Source: Eubacterium sp. An11
GTDB taxonomy: Bacteria; Bacillota; Clostridia; Lachnospirales; Lachnospiraceae
Direction of reading: 5' to 3'
NCBI RefSeq assembly: GCF_002161065.1
Contig: NZ_NFLV01000003.1
Location: forward strand, 62,001-126,000
DNA length: 64,000 nt
The position numbers were made by a program, and so were the translations under genes. Every line of letters begins with the position of its first letter. Within the stretch, counting starts at the first letter, position 1. Below, one piece after another: positions 24,790 through 34,587 of this stretch. The notes under the pieces are model-generated. The model was not told the DNA's origin. It saw nothing but the letters and a program-made list of their open reading frames with translations, and did no database searches.

Positions 24790-27057
24790 TTATTTCAAAT
24801 GCCAGATATCCCTGTTGTACTCTTCGATGGTTCTGTCGGAGGAAAAGAATCCTGCTCTGGCAATATTCACAAGCATCTTCATTGCCCATTCTTTCCGGTC
24901 CGCATATGCGGCCAGTGCTCTTTCTTTGGTCTCCTTGTAAGAATCAAAATCCAAAAGCGTCATAAACCAGTCTTTATTGATCAGCTCATTTTTCAGACGA
25001 TCAAGATTTTCTTTCTGTCCCACTTTCAACATGGCATCGCTGGTGATAAAGTCAATGGCAGCCCGGATGGACGGGTTATTCTCATAGTACGTTCTTGCCA
25101 CATAATCTCCTTTGGCATAATGTTCGATCACCTGATCGCTGGACGCTCCAAACACAAAGATATTGTCATCACCCACAGCCTCGTGGATTTCCACATTGGC
25201 TCCGTCCTCTGTTCCCAGAGTCACAGCGCCGTTTAACATGAATTTCATATTGCCGGTGCCGCTGGCCTCCTTGGACGCCAGGGAAATCTGCTCAGAAATA
25301 TCGCAGGCCGGAATCAGCTTCTCTGCCTTGGTGACATTATAGTTTTCCACCATGACAACCTTCAGATATTTATTGGCTTCCGGATCGTTGTTGATGATTT
25401 CCTGCAGACAGAGAATCAGATGAATGATATCCTTGGCGATGGTGTATGCCGGAGCTGCTTTGGCTCCGAAGATAGCTGTCACGGGAGCTGCCGGAACATT
25501 TCCTTTCTTGATCTCCAGATATTTATCAATGATATAGAGGGCATTCAGCTGCTGGCGTTTGTATTCATGGAGACGTTTCACCTGAATATCAAAAATGGTA
25601 TCCGGGCTGATGGACAGTCCCTGAGTCTCCTGCAGATACGCACAGAGCGCCTCTTTGTTTTTATGTTTGATTTCCAGAAGATTTTGCAGCACCTGATCGT
25701 TTTCTCTATAGTCAAGGAGTCTGGAAAGTTCAGCGGCGTCCTTCTTAAATCCATTCCCGATCAACGTCTCAATGTAATCGGCCAGCATCGGATTACAGTG
25801 GAGCAGCCAACGGCGGAAGGTGATACCATTGGTCTTATTGTTAAATTTCTCCGGATAAATCTGATAAAAGTTATGCAGTTCCGAATTTTTAAGGATCTCC
25901 GTGTGCAGCGCCGCCACGCCGTTGACGCTGAAACCATAGTGAATGTCAATGTGCGCCATGTGTACGGTGTCATACCGGTCGATGATGGCGACACTCTCGT
26001 CGTCGAATCTTCTTCTTACCTTATCGTCCAGCACTTCAATGATCGGTACCAGCTGCGGCACCACTTTTTTCAGATAGGACACCGGCCATTTCTCTAAAGC
26101 CTCCGCAAGAATAGTATGATTTGTATAGGCACAGGTTCTTGATACCACGTCGATGGCCGCGTCCATGTCCATGCCTCTTTCCACCAGAAGGCGGATGAGT
26201 TCCGGAATCACCATGGTCGGATGGGTGTCGTTAATCTGGATCACCGCATAGTCCGGCAGATCATAGAGATTGCATCCTTTGGCCACACATTCGTCAAGAA
26301 TCAACTGAGCACCGCTGCTGACCATAAAATATTGCTGGTAAATGCGCAGAAGACGGCCGCTTTCATCAGCATCATCGGGATATAAAAACAGCGTCAGATT
26401 CTTCATGATATCTTCTTTATTAAACTGAATCCCATCCTGCACCATGGATTCATCCACAGAATCCAGATCAAAAAGATGCAGCCGGTTGGTCTGGTTGTGA
26501 TAGCCGGTCACCTCGATATCATACATTCTCGCCTGCACATCAAAACCGTTAAAAGATACCGGGTAGGTCACATCGGTCTTCTTCAGCCAGGACTTTTCTT
26601 TGATCCACGGATTCGGCACCTCTTTTTGAAGATGATTGTCAAATTCCTGCTTGAAAAGTCCCAGATGATAGTTAAGTCCGATGCCGTCGCCGGAAAGTCC
26701 CAGGGTAGCGATAGAATCCAGGAAGCAGGCTGCCAGCCGGCCCAGGCCGCCATTTCCCAATGACGGCTCCGGCTCCACCTCTTCAATCTCTGCCAGATTT
26801 TTTCCGTTTTCTTCCAGGATTTCTTTCACTTCTTTATAAATGTCCAGGTTGATCATGTTGTTGGACAGCAGTTTTCCGATCAGGAACTCTGCGGAGATAT
26901 AATACAGTTTCTTTTTACTTTCTGTATGCTCCTTCTCCGCCGCCATCTTCTGTACCATTACCAGCAGAGCGTCATAAATTTCCTCGTTGGTCGCCTGCGC
27001 AATCTCCTTACCGAGAATCTCTGTGATGGTTTTCTGTAAATGTTCTATTTTATTCAT
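24790..27057 (-). CDS. glgP: Glycogen/alpha-glucan phosphorylase
   Basis: GT35 phosphorylase, 755 aa: releases glucose 1-phosphate from alpha-1,4-glucans. The PLP site is in [15 protein letters not shown], whose Lys holds the cofactor, and [17 protein letters not shown] and [15 protein letters not shown] are family blocks. Length is slightly short for the family but no domain is missing. ATG 27057 follows AAGGAGGACGAAGTA; upstream a TATAAT (27085-27090, minus strand) has a weak -35. It is divergent from an AraC regulator and next to MalQ and a maltose PTS, so it probably phosphorolyses maltodextrins from that route. Confidence 0.96.
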   Translation of the reverse strand: MNKIEHLQKTITEILGKEIAQATNEEIYDALLVMVQKMAAEKEHTESKKKLYYISAEFLIGKLLSNNMINLDIYKEVKEILEENGKNLAEIEEVEPEPSLGNGGLGRLAACFLDSIATLGLSGDGIGLNYHLGLFKQEFDNHLQKEVPNPWIKEKSWLKKTDVTYPVSFNGFDVQARMYDIEVTGYHNQTNRLHLFDLDSVDESMVQDGIQFNKEDIMKNLTLFLYPDDADESGRLLRIYQQYFMVSSGAQLILDECVAKGCNLYDLPDYAVIQINDTHPTMVIPELIRLLVERGMDMDAAIDVVSRTCAYTNHTILAEALEKWPVSYLKKVVPQLVPIIEVLDDKVRRRFDDESVAIIDRYDTVHMAHIDIHYGFSVNGVAALHTEILKNSELHNFYQIYPEKFNNKTNGITFRRWLLHCNPMLADYIETLIGNGFKKDAAELSRLLDYRENDQVLQNLLEIKHKNKEALCAYLQETQGLSISPDTIFDIQVKRLHEYKRQQLNALYIIDKYLEIKKGNVPAAPVTAIFGAKAAPAYTIAKDIIHLILCLQEIINNDPEANKYLKVVMVENYNVTKAEKLIPACDISEQISLASKEASGTGNMKFMLNGAVTLGTEDGANVEIHEAVGDDNIFVFGASSDQVIEHYAKGDYVARTYYENNPSIRAAIDFITSDAMLKVGQKENLDRLKNELINKDWFMTLLDFDSYKETKERALAAYADRKEWAMKMLVNIARAGFFSSDRTIEEYNRDIWHLK

Positions 27058-27110
27058 TACTTCGTCCTCCTTGAGTTTTCTTCATTATAGTCAGATTTTC
27101 AGTTTCTTTC

Positions 27111-27140
27111 TTGCAAAATACAGCTTTTTTATTGTACAAT
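27111..27140 (+). promoter_or_regulatory. Promoter of the AraC-family gene
   Basis: -35 TTGCAA (27111-27116), 18-nt spacer, -10 TACAAT (27135-27140). It lies 70 bp before ATG 27212 in the 154-bp divergent region shared with glgP. Confidence 0.55.
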
Positions 27141-27211
27141 ACTATCATCATAATCGAAAAAATGCATTGTTCAGGCCCTCACATCCATTATAGGAAAGGA
27201 AACATGATTTT

Positions 27212-28129
27212 ATGAATCTCAATGAATATCAAAATTACCACGAAACCAAAAGCCATACGGTTTCTGAATTCCCCTACAATACCTATCTCTGCTCCATCCC
27301 GCTTGATTTCTCACTGGTTCCTCTTCACTGGCATGCAGAATTTGAGCTGATCGTCATAAAAAAGGGCCGCGGGCTGGTGTCTGTGGACTTAAACCGCCAG
27401 CCGGTGTCCGCCGGCGATCTGGTCTTTATCCGTCCCGGCCAGCTCCATTCCATCGAGCAGGACGGCAGCCATTCCATGGAGTACGAAAATATCATTTTCA
27501 AAAAAGAACTCCTGACTTCCGGCGACGATGATCTGTGCGCCCGGCAGTTTTTTGATCCTCTCATGGCCGGGAAAATTCCTTCTGTGTCTTTTTTTACTCC
27601 GGCAGCAGTCTGTTATGAAGAAGTCTCCGACTGTTTCCGGCAGATCGATCTTCTCTGCGCCACAAAGCCGGAAGGTTATCAGCTGGCTGTCAAAAGCTTC
27701 CTCTTCCGGTTCTTTTTTCTCCTCGTTTCTCATCAGCGCCAGAACAAGGAAGAAACCACTTCTCCGTCAAAAACTCTGGAAAAACTGAAAACGATCCTGA
27801 AATATGTGGAGGAACATTATCCGGAGCCAGTGACCATCGAGGATATGGCATCGCTCACCTATTACAGCAAATCTCATTTCATGAAATTCTTTAAAATGCA
27901 CATGGGACGCAGTTTCATCGAATATCTAAACGACTACCGGCTCACCATGGCGGAACGGATGCTTCGCAGCAGCGACGATTCCGTGCTGGAGATTGCAGGC
28001 AAAAGCGGATTCGACAATCTCTCCTATTTCAACCGGATGTTTAAGCGAAAATACGGCTGTTCTCCCGGAAAATGGCGGACGGCCCGGAGAACTGTATCAC
28101 AGAATACTCAGCAAATTTCTGTCTTATAA
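27212..28129 (+). CDS. AraC-family transcriptional regulator with cupin domain
   Basis: 305 aa. The N-terminal cupin sensor shows VPLHWHAEFELIVIKKGRG (His pair) and AGDLVFIRPGQLHSI. The C-terminal AraC domain (about 200-290) has two helix-turn-helix units: IEDMASLTYYSKSHFMKFF and VLEIAGKSGFDNLSYFNRMF. It is divergent from glgP and flanks the malQ operon, so sugar-responsive control of alpha-glucan use is likely, but the inducer is unknown. Confidence 0.92.
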   Translation: MNLNEYQNYHETKSHTVSEFPYNTYLCSIPLDFSLVPLHWHAEFELIVIKKGRGLVSVDLNRQPVSAGDLVFIRPGQLHSIEQDGSHSMEYENIIFKKELLTSGDDDLCARQFFDPLMAGKIPSVSFFTPAAVCYEEVSDCFRQIDLLCATKPEGYQLAVKSFLFRFFFLLVSHQRQNKEETTSPSKTLEKLKTILKYVEEHYPEPVTIEDMASLTYYSKSHFMKFFKMHMGRSFIEYLNDYRLTMAERMLRSSDDSVLEIAGKSGFDNLSYFNRMFKRKYGCSPGKWRTARRTVSQNTQQISVL

Positions 28130-28149
28130 AAATGTTGACAAAATCTCTT

Positions 28150-28217
28150 CACAAAAAAGAAGACAGAGCTTTCCTCGATTCTCCGAAAGAGTATCCCCGG
28201 GAAATATCTGTCTTCTT
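28150..28217 (-). terminator. Terminator between AraC gene and malQ
   Basis: Perfect 11-bp stem AAGAAGACAGA/TCTGTCTTCTT (28157-28167, 28207-28217). The minus strand continues TTTTTTGTG, a good terminator for malQ. The plus strand has only a weak tail but may also stop the convergent regulator gene. Confidence 0.8.
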
Positions 28218-28283
28218 ATCTTTATAATATCCCTCTATTTTTTATGTTTCATTCACCCTAATCTCACCTGGTTTGCCAAAGCA

Positions 28284-29792
28284 TTACCTCTGCCTCTTTC
28301 CGGTCCGGCCGTATCGTCTGGTGAGATCGGCATATTTCCGGCGGATTTCCGGAGAAAACTCGCCCGGCAGAAGACGCCATTTCCAGTTATCCCCTGTGGT
28401 GGACGGAGTATTGATCCTGGCCTCGTTGCCATACCCGAAAATATCCTGCATCGGAATAACACAGAGTCTTGCCACGCTTCGCATAGCACCGCAGATCAGC
28501 GTCAGGTACATTTCCTCATCGGGCGTATTCTCCGCGCAGAAATAGTCCCGGACCATCTGTTTTTCTTCCTCTTTTAGTCCGTGGCAGAACCACCCGGTTG
28601 CCGTCTCATTATCATGGGTTCCGGTGTAAACCACACAGTTGGTGGAATAATTGTGCGGCAGATAATCGGAAGCACTTCCGGTATCCCTGGAATCAAAGGC
28701 AAACTCCAGCACCTTCATGCCCGGGAAGCCCGTATCCTGCACCAGTTTCCGCACGGAATCTGTCACATAGCCCAGGTCTTCCGCAATGATTTCCTTACCC
28801 GGCAGCACTTCTTTTGCTTTGAGAAAAAGCTCCAGCCCCGGCCCTTTCTCCCAGTGACCGTTCACCGCTGTGGTCTCCCCGTAAGGGATGGAATAGTATT
28901 CATCAAATCCACGGAAATGGTCAATCCGAACCACATCGTACATGGAATAGCAGAAGGACAGCCGTTCCATCCACCAGCGATAGCCGGTCTTTTTGTGATA
29001 TTCCCAGTCGTAAAGAGGATTGCCCCAGAGCTGCCCCGTGGCAGAAAATCCGTCCGGCGGACAGCCGGCCACCGCCAGCGGGTATCCATTCTCATCAAAC
29101 TGAAAGAGTTCTTTGCCTGCCCAGGCGTCCGCGCTGTCTAAAGATACATAAATCGGAATATCTCCGATAATCTTGATCCCCTGTTTATTGGCGTAAGCCT
29201 TCAACTCCTTCCACTGCCGCTGGAATTCATATTGAAGGAATTCATAAAAACAGATATCTTCGGCCAGTTCTGTCCTCTTTTCATCCAAAAGTTGTGCATT
29301 CCGGAAACGGAGTCCGTCCTCCCACTGGGTCCACGGCCGTTCCCCGTTCTCTTTTTTGAGCGCCATATACAGCGCATAATCCGGAAGCCAGATGGTGTTG
29401 TCCGCTACAAAATTCTGAAAATCATCCACTTCCTCTATGCCGCTTCGCAGGAATGCCTTCCGCAGCAGCAGGAAACGCCCGCTATATAACTTCTCATAAT
29501 CCACAAACCGGGGATTATCTCCGAAAGGAACCGCCGCACACTCTTCCTTCGTCAGCCAGCCATAAGAAATCAGACAATCCAGGTCAATGAAATAGGGATT
29601 GCCCGCAAAGGTGGAAAAAGACTGATAGGGAGAATCCCCGTACCCCGTCGGCCCCAGCGGCAGAATCTGCCAGCAGGACTGTCCTGCTTCTTTCAGTTGA
29701 TCGATAAATTCATAAGCTTCCGCCGAAAAACAGCCGATGCCATACTTCGACGGAAGGCTGCTCACCGGGAGCAGTATTCCGCTTTCCCTCAT
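28284..29792 (-). CDS. malQ: 4-alpha-glucanotransferase (amylomaltase)
   Basis: GH77 enzyme, 502 aa, which disproportionates maltodextrins and frees glucose. Family blocks: RESGILLPVSSLPSKYGIG at the N-terminus, RIDHFRGFDEYYSIP with the nucleophile Asp, IIAEDLGYVT with the acid Glu and VYTGTHDNETATGWF. The start overlaps the previous gene by ATGA (29789-29792). With GlgP it gives the standard cytoplasmic maltodextrin route. Confidence 0.97.
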   Translation of the reverse strand: MRESGILLPVSSLPSKYGIGCFSAEAYEFIDQLKEAGQSCWQILPLGPTGYGDSPYQSFSTFAGNPYFIDLDCLISYGWLTKEECAAVPFGDNPRFVDYEKLYSGRFLLLRKAFLRSGIEEVDDFQNFVADNTIWLPDYALYMALKKENGERPWTQWEDGLRFRNAQLLDEKRTELAEDICFYEFLQYEFQRQWKELKAYANKQGIKIIGDIPIYVSLDSADAWAGKELFQFDENGYPLAVAGCPPDGFSATGQLWGNPLYDWEYHKKTGYRWWMERLSFCYSMYDVVRIDHFRGFDEYYSIPYGETTAVNGHWEKGPGLELFLKAKEVLPGKEIIAEDLGYVTDSVRKLVQDTGFPGMKVLEFAFDSRDTGSASDYLPHNYSTNCVVYTGTHDNETATGWFCHGLKEEEKQMVRDYFCAENTPDEEMYLTLICGAMRSVARLCVIPMQDIFGYGNEARINTPSTTGDNWKWRLLPGEFSPEIRRKYADLTRRYGRTGKRQR

Positions 29793-30781
29793 GTCCGTGT
29801 CCTCCCTGTCTCTTCATCCTTTTTGTCTGCCATCCGCACAACAGGCACATCCATCTCCACGGCGACGCCAAAGTGATCGGAGATCACCGGTTCCGTGTTT
29901 CCGTGAAAAATCACCCGGGATGAGCGCACCCGTGCGTCCTGTGCTGTCCAGATATAATCAATCCTCATGCCTTTCGTCTTTTCCTCTTCCCAGCCGTCGA
30001 TAGCTCCCGGAACGGTGATACCGTCATCTTTTTCTTCAGCCAGCTCCCAGGTGTCTTTCCACCCCAGCGCCTTTACCATGGCGTACCCCTCATCCGGAAT
30101 ATCTGCCGGACTATTAAAATCACCCATCAGAAATACAGCGGGTTCCTTCTGAGGAAGAGCGGCGTCCCCTTCTGACATACGATAATCTATTTTGCAGGAA
30201 CAAAGTCCCGGCGGAAACACATTTCTGCATGTATCCGGACCAGAGAAAATGTGTCCCTGCAGCCGCCGCATCTGCTCCTGAAACGGCTCTTCCTCATCCT
30301 GCCACCATCCCATGTGGGCATTATAAAACCAGCAGACCGTCCCGTCTATCCGCACCGAGACTCCGAGAACTTTCCGGGTCTTCCAGTTATCGTAGGCGTC
30401 CTGGCGGGAAATCGTAAAAAAGTCTGTCTCCCGGATGGGATGCCGGCTGAAAATAGCGAGACCTTCGTCATATTTTCCATATCCCTGCTTCACACTGCCC
30501 CAGGTCCATTCACAGGGCTGACCTGCTTCAGCAAGAGCCCGGGCCAGAAGGCCCGCGGCATTATCTTCTTTTACAGCAATGCCGCTGCCGCAGGAATGAA
30601 ATCCGTCGGGAATCTCCCCTTCCCAGACCGCCGCACAGCAAGTCTGCCCGCATTCCTGCAGCGCCACGATGTCTACCCGGTGCTCAAGAATATACTCTGC
30701 CAGGAAATGTATTGTCTCGTCCAGCTCCTCCCGGCGAAAATCCCGGGCATGACTGTTCATATTTAAAGTCAGTATGATCAT
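29789..30781 (-). CDS. EEP-fold phosphatase, probable maltose 6'-phosphate phosphatase (MapP)
   Basis: 330 aa, endonuclease/exonuclease/phosphatase fold. The metal and catalytic residues are visible in LTLNMNS, VALQECG (Glu), NAHMGWW (His), LMGDFNSP (Asp and Asn), RIDYIW (Asp) and ISDHFGV (Asp-His). It lies between a PTS permease and malQ, with an ATGA overlap to malQ. MapP of lactic acid bacteria is an EEP-fold enzyme that dephosphorylates PTS-imported maltose 6'-phosphate, and such genes sit beside the maltose PTS. This context, not a diagnostic motif, is why I favour MapP over a nuclease. Confidence 0.72.
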   Translation of the reverse strand: MIILTLNMNSHARDFRREELDETIHFLAEYILEHRVDIVALQECGQTCCAAVWEGEIPDGFHSCGSGIAVKEDNAAGLLARALAEAGQPCEWTWGSVKQGYGKYDEGLAIFSRHPIRETDFFTISRQDAYDNWKTRKVLGVSVRIDGTVCWFYNAHMGWWQDEEEPFQEQMRRLQGHIFSGPDTCRNVFPPGLCSCKIDYRMSEGDAALPQKEPAVFLMGDFNSPADIPDEGYAMVKALGWKDTWELAEEKDDGITVPGAIDGWEEEKTKGMRIDYIWTAQDARVRSSRVIFHGNTEPVISDHFGVAVEMDVPVVRMADKKDEETGRTRT

Positions 30782-30881
30782 TTCTCACACTCCCGTTCTA
30801 TTGCAAAGAATTTTGTTATTATTCAGGATATCATTCCTTCCGGAATCTGGCAATATAAGCCGCCTGCCTCTCCATCATCCT

Positions 30882-33122
30882 TTATAAGATATCATTGATA
30901 TCAGATTTCAGCACATCCGCCTTCGGACCGTACACCGCCTGGATCCCATTGTCCTTTTTGATCAGTCCCATGGCACCCTCAGCTTTCCATGCCGGCAGGT
31001 CAGCGACTTTATCCACATCTTTGACCGTCACACGAAGTCTTGTCATGCATGCGTCCACCAATGTGATGTTCTCTCTTCCACCCAGCAGCGCGATGATTCT
31101 TTCTGCCTTCTCGCTGCCCTGTCCGGCGGAAGCTTTTCCGCCTTCTTCTTCCTCTTCTTCCATATAGTTTCCAAGACGTCCCGGCGTTGCGTACTTAAAC
31201 TTGCCGATCATAAAGTAGGCGACGAAATAACCAATGACAAAGAATATTACCACACAGATCAGGAAATGAATGATATCTCCGCCGAGTCCCGCCTTTATGG
31301 ACATCGGGATTCTTGTGATAAACTCCAGGTTTCCGAAAGAATGCAGACGCAGATCAACGATACCCGCCATGGCGAAAGCACATCCCTGTAAAATGGCGTA
31401 AATGATGTATAACGGCAGCGCCGCAAACATGAACATGAACTCCAGAGGCTCTGTGACACCGGTCAGGAATACGGCTGCCACGGTGGAGAAAAAGATAGAT
31501 TTATACTGTTTCTTTCTGCCCGGTTCTACTCTCCTGTACATGGCGAGTGCGATACCAAGAAGCAGGCCGGTGGCGCCGATCATCTGACCCACCTTGAAGC
31601 GGGCCGGGGTCACCGTTGTCAACAGGTTCTGATATGCCGCCATATCGCCGGCGTCTTTTAAGTTGATCAAATCTGTTACCCATGCAAGCCACAGCGGATC
31701 CTGTCCGAACACCTGGGTTCCGGCGTTGGCTCCCGTGAGAATCGTGTAAGTTCCTCCGAAGGAAGTATAGTTCATCGGGATGGTCAGCATATGATGAAGA
31801 CCAAACGGCAGCAGCAGACGCTCCAGAGTTCCGTACACAAACGGCGCCAGGATCGGGGAGGTATCGGAGGAATTGGCAATCCAGATACCAAAGTTGTTGA
31901 TTCCTGTCTGTACCACCGGCCAGATGATACTCAAAATGATGGCTGTCACTGCGGAATAAAAGACGACAACCAGCGGCACGAAACGTTTTCCGTTGAAGAA
32001 CGAAAGGGCATCCGGCAGCTTGCGGAAGTTATAATATTTGTTATAAGCATTGGCTCCCACAAAACCGGAGATAATACCCACAAACACGCCCATGTTCAAA
32101 GCAGGCTTTCCTAAAATATCCACAAAATAATCCGCTACCAGAATCTCCTGTCCAAAAAGTGTGTGGGTCACAGCATTGGGATCTGCCAGCATGTCGCTGC
32201 TCACTCCCAGCACTGCGCCGGTAATTACGTTGATCAAACAGAACGCAATCACTGCGGCAAAGGCTCCGCCGGCCCGCTCCTTCGCCCAGGAACCGCCGAT
32301 GGCAGCTGCAAACAGGATATGCAGGTTATTGATGATACCCCAGCCGATTTCCGATACCGTCGTACCGATGGTGTTGACCACGGAGATATCTCCGCCCACA
32401 ATGACGATCAGGTTACCGATACTGATCATCAGACCAGCCGCCGGCATCACGGCGATAACGGTCATCAGTACCTTCCCCAGTTTCTGCAGGAAGTCAAAAT
32501 TAATCGGAAACTTCTTCTTTTCTCCTTTATCGGCTCTCTTTTTTGTTTCTTTTGTAACTTCTTTATTTTCTTTTACGGCTTTTTTATTTCTCTTTATTTC
32601 CCGGCCGCCTTCTCCCTGACTGGCCCCGGCAGACTGACCGCTCCCCACCGGCTCTGCCGCCGGCTGAGACTCTTTCGTCCGGATCAGCACGTCCTTTGCC
32701 TCGGTTTCTCCGTACTGAAACATCAGTTCATCGTATGGAATGCCTCCGCAGACGATGACCGGAGTGATCGTCTCCACATGGTGATTTTTCAGGTAATCCA
32801 GATCCACTTCCGCCACCAGATCTCCGGCTTTCACCTTATCTCCGACCTTCACTTTGGAAACAAATCCTTTTCCCTTAAGATTCACGGTCTCCAGACCGAA
32901 ATGCACGATCATCTGCACGCCGTCCTCAGTCTCAAACCCATAAGCGTGCAGAGAATCTGTGATCGTTGTGATAGTTCCGTCCACCGGACTGTAGATTTTT
33001 CCCTCTTCCGGAATAATGGCCACACCATCGCCAAGAACCTTCTCGGCAAAAACCTCATCCGGGACCTGCTCCAGGGGAATTACTTTTCCCTTAACCGGAG
33101 CCAGAATCGTTGTTTTTTTCAT
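30882..33122 (-). CDS. PTS EIIA-EIIC-EIIB permease, maltose/glucoside type
   Basis: 746 aa. Order is unusual: EIIA(Glc) first (His59 in SLHAYG and phospho-acceptor His74 in MIVHFGLETV), then a charged Lys/Glu linker (about 150-200), EIIC with some ten TM segments (AVMPAAGLMISIGN; GLHHMLTIPMNYTSFGG), and EIIB last (DACMTRLRVTV, phospho-Cys692). It imports and phosphorylates a sugar; linkage to mapP-malQ and a LacI gene indicates maltose. Known MalT-type permeases are usually EIICB or EIICBA, so the N-terminal EIIA is notable. First gene of the operon. Confidence 0.9.
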   Translation of the reverse strand: MKKTTILAPVKGKVIPLEQVPDEVFAEKVLGDGVAIIPEEGKIYSPVDGTITTITDSLHAYGFETEDGVQMIVHFGLETVNLKGKGFVSKVKVGDKVKAGDLVAEVDLDYLKNHHVETITPVIVCGGIPYDELMFQYGETEAKDVLIRTKESQPAAEPVGSGQSAGASQGEGGREIKRNKKAVKENKEVTKETKKRADKGEKKKFPINFDFLQKLGKVLMTVIAVMPAAGLMISIGNLIVIVGGDISVVNTIGTTVSEIGWGIINNLHILFAAAIGGSWAKERAGGAFAAVIAFCLINVITGAVLGVSSDMLADPNAVTHTLFGQEILVADYFVDILGKPALNMGVFVGIISGFVGANAYNKYYNFRKLPDALSFFNGKRFVPLVVVFYSAVTAIILSIIWPVVQTGINNFGIWIANSSDTSPILAPFVYGTLERLLLPFGLHHMLTIPMNYTSFGGTYTILTGANAGTQVFGQDPLWLAWVTDLINLKDAGDMAAYQNLLTTVTPARFKVGQMIGATGLLLGIALAMYRRVEPGRKKQYKSIFFSTVAAVFLTGVTEPLEFMFMFAALPLYIIYAILQGCAFAMAGIVDLRLHSFGNLEFITRIPMSIKAGLGGDIIHFLICVVIFFVIGYFVAYFMIGKFKYATPGRLGNYMEEEEEEGGKASAGQGSEKAERIIALLGGRENITLVDACMTRLRVTVKDVDKVADLPAWKAEGAMGLIKKDNGIQAVYGPKADVLKSDINDIL

Positions 33123-33158
33123 TTGCTCTCCTCCATTGTGCTTGTGCTAAGTTTTTTG

Positions 33159-33202
33159 TTGCATTATTTTTGCGTTATATTTGCGCTTTATTTGCATTAA
33201 AT
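33159..33202 (+). repeat. Four tandem 11-bp repeats at the PTS promoter
   Basis: TTGCATTATTT (33159-33169), TTGCGTTATAT (33170-33180), TTGCGCTTTAT (33181-33191), TTGCATTAAAT (33192-33202): four head-to-tail units in perfect 11-bp register. They cover about -8 to +35 of the PTS promoter, where bound protein would block initiation or escape. One unit per helical turn places all copies on one face of DNA. Confidence 0.85.
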
Positions 33203-33228
33203 ATACTCCTTAAACTTTCATTTTTCAA
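33200..33228 (-). promoter_or_regulatory. Promoter of the PTS-mapP-malQ operon
   Basis: Minus strand -35 TTGAAA (33223-33228), 17-nt spacer, -10 TATATT (33200-33205). About 70 nt of leader to ATG 33122, which follows GGAGGAGAGCAA. The tandem 11-bp repeats begin at the -10 and run into the leader. Confidence 0.7.
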
Positions 33229-33321
33229 TTATTATTTTCAATTTTCTTACAGATTCTGTGTTTTTCACAAAAAATCATAGTTAAATTTATTCAAAATATC
33301 CAACGACACAAACCCCAATAT

Positions 33322-33354
33322 TATTTACGCAATTTTAATGCAAACATTACGCAA
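33322..33354 (-). repeat. Three tandem 11-bp repeats upstream of the lacI-type gene
   Basis: TATTTACGCAA, TTTTAATGCAA and ACATTACGCAA in direct 11-bp register; on the minus strand each reads TTGCRTTA-like, the same motif as 33159-33202 in the opposite orientation. A partial fourth ACGCATTT follows. It ends 9 bp before the -35 of the regulator promoter. No other gene explains it. Confidence 0.82.
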
Positions 33355-33363
33355 ACGCATTTA

Positions 33364-33392
33364 TTGACTTTTTCTTTCATTTTTTCTATAAT
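33364..33392 (+). promoter_or_regulatory. Promoter of the LacI-family gene
   Basis: -35 TTGACT (33364-33369), 17-nt spacer, -10 TATAAT (33387-33392): a near-consensus sigma-A promoter. A leader of about 150 nt runs to ATG 33550, preceded by AGGAGG. Confidence 0.85.
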
Positions 33393-33549
33393 GAATTATA
33401 GTACAGGCAATCAATGCAGCAGTACATTTCATAAGGACAACATTCGCAAAATAACATACCCTGTTTAAGATAAGATTTTCATTCAGAAAAATATCGCGAT
33501 TCATATTCATACAGGAAAACCAAGAAACACAACACAGGAGGCATTTTTC

Positions 33550-34569
33550 ATGAACGTTACCATAAAAGAAGTCGCAAAACTTGCGGGAGTTTCTCCCTCA
33601 ACCGTATCGAGAACATGCTCCGACCACCCTTCCATCAGTGCCCAGACGAAGGAACGGGTGCGCAAGGCAATGCAGCAGCTGGGTTATGAGCCGGGAAACG
33701 GCAGTGTTTCCATGCCCAATAACAAGACCATCGGCATTGTCCTTCCTGTTTCCGAGGATGACACGTATGAGAATGCATTTTTTCTGGAAACCATGCGCGG
33801 CATCAGCCTTTTCTGCAACCAAAAACAATATTTCACCACCCTGATCACCGGTTCCACCAACGAAGAACTGCTGTCCGCCATCCGGACCATGGTCAAAGAG
33901 AATCATCTGGACGGCATTATCCTGCTCTATTCCAATGAACAGGATCCCATCATCGATTATCTCTATGAGAACGGGATTCTTTTTGTTCAGATCGGCAAGG
34001 CATCCCAGTATCCGGGTGAAACCATCTGTATTGACAACGATAATATCCTGGCTGCCAGAGAAGCGGTCAATTATCTGTATGCCTTAGGACACCGGAAGAT
34101 CGGCTATGTGGGCACCGATTTAAAGCGGATTTTCTCTGCTGACCGGAAGGCCGGCTACATGCTCGCCCTGGCAGAAAACAATGTCCCTTTCGAGGAAAGT
34201 TATTATCTGGAAATGCCGCAGGTGCCAAAGGAAGAAAACGATGCGCTGCTTCATTTTCTTTCCGGAGATGACCGGCCCACCGCCGTGCTGGTCAGCGATG
34301 ACATCCTTGCCATGGTTCTGGAAAAGACCGCTTTTATACTTCATCTGCATATACCGGAGGATTTATCCATCATCTCCTTTAATAACTCTCTCTTTTCCAA
34401 ACTGTCGTCGCCGCAGCTGACTTCCATTGACATCAATTCCCGTCAGCTGGGCATTGAAGCCGCTTCCCAGATGATCAACCACATCGAGAATCCCGGACTT
34501 CTGGCTACCAAAATCATTGTGCCGCACTTTATGATCGAACGGCAGAGCTGCGCTGCGCCGGCCGACTGA
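33550..34569 (+). CDS. LacI-family regulator (MalR-like)
   Basis: 339 aa. The HTH head is VTIKEVAKLAGVSPSTVSR with hinge RKAMQQLGYEPG; the periplasmic-binding-like effector domain follows (NKTIGIVLPVSEDD; LGHRKIGYVGTD; AVLVSDDILAM). Divergent from the maltose-type PTS operon, which it probably represses or activates; the phased TTGCRTTA repeats between them are candidate sites, although LacI proteins normally bind palindromes. AGGAGG precedes the ATG. Confidence 0.92.
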   Translation: MNVTIKEVAKLAGVSPSTVSRTCSDHPSISAQTKERVRKAMQQLGYEPGNGSVSMPNNKTIGIVLPVSEDDTYENAFFLETMRGISLFCNQKQYFTTLITGSTNEELLSAIRTMVKENHLDGIILLYSNEQDPIIDYLYENGILFVQIGKASQYPGETICIDNDNILAAREAVNYLYALGHRKIGYVGTDLKRIFSADRKAGYMLALAENNVPFEESYYLEMPQVPKEENDALLHFLSGDDRPTAVLVSDDILAMVLEKTAFILHLHIPEDLSIISFNNSLFSKLSSPQLTSIDINSRQLGIEAASQMINHIENPGLLATKIIVPHFMIERQSCAAPAD

Positions 34570-34587
34570 TGAAAACAGGAGGTATAT

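Noticed and set aside
32163-33200. 345-codon plus-strand frame opposite the PTS permease
   Set aside because: Antisense shadow; composition unlike a protein and it overlaps the PTS promoter and repeats.
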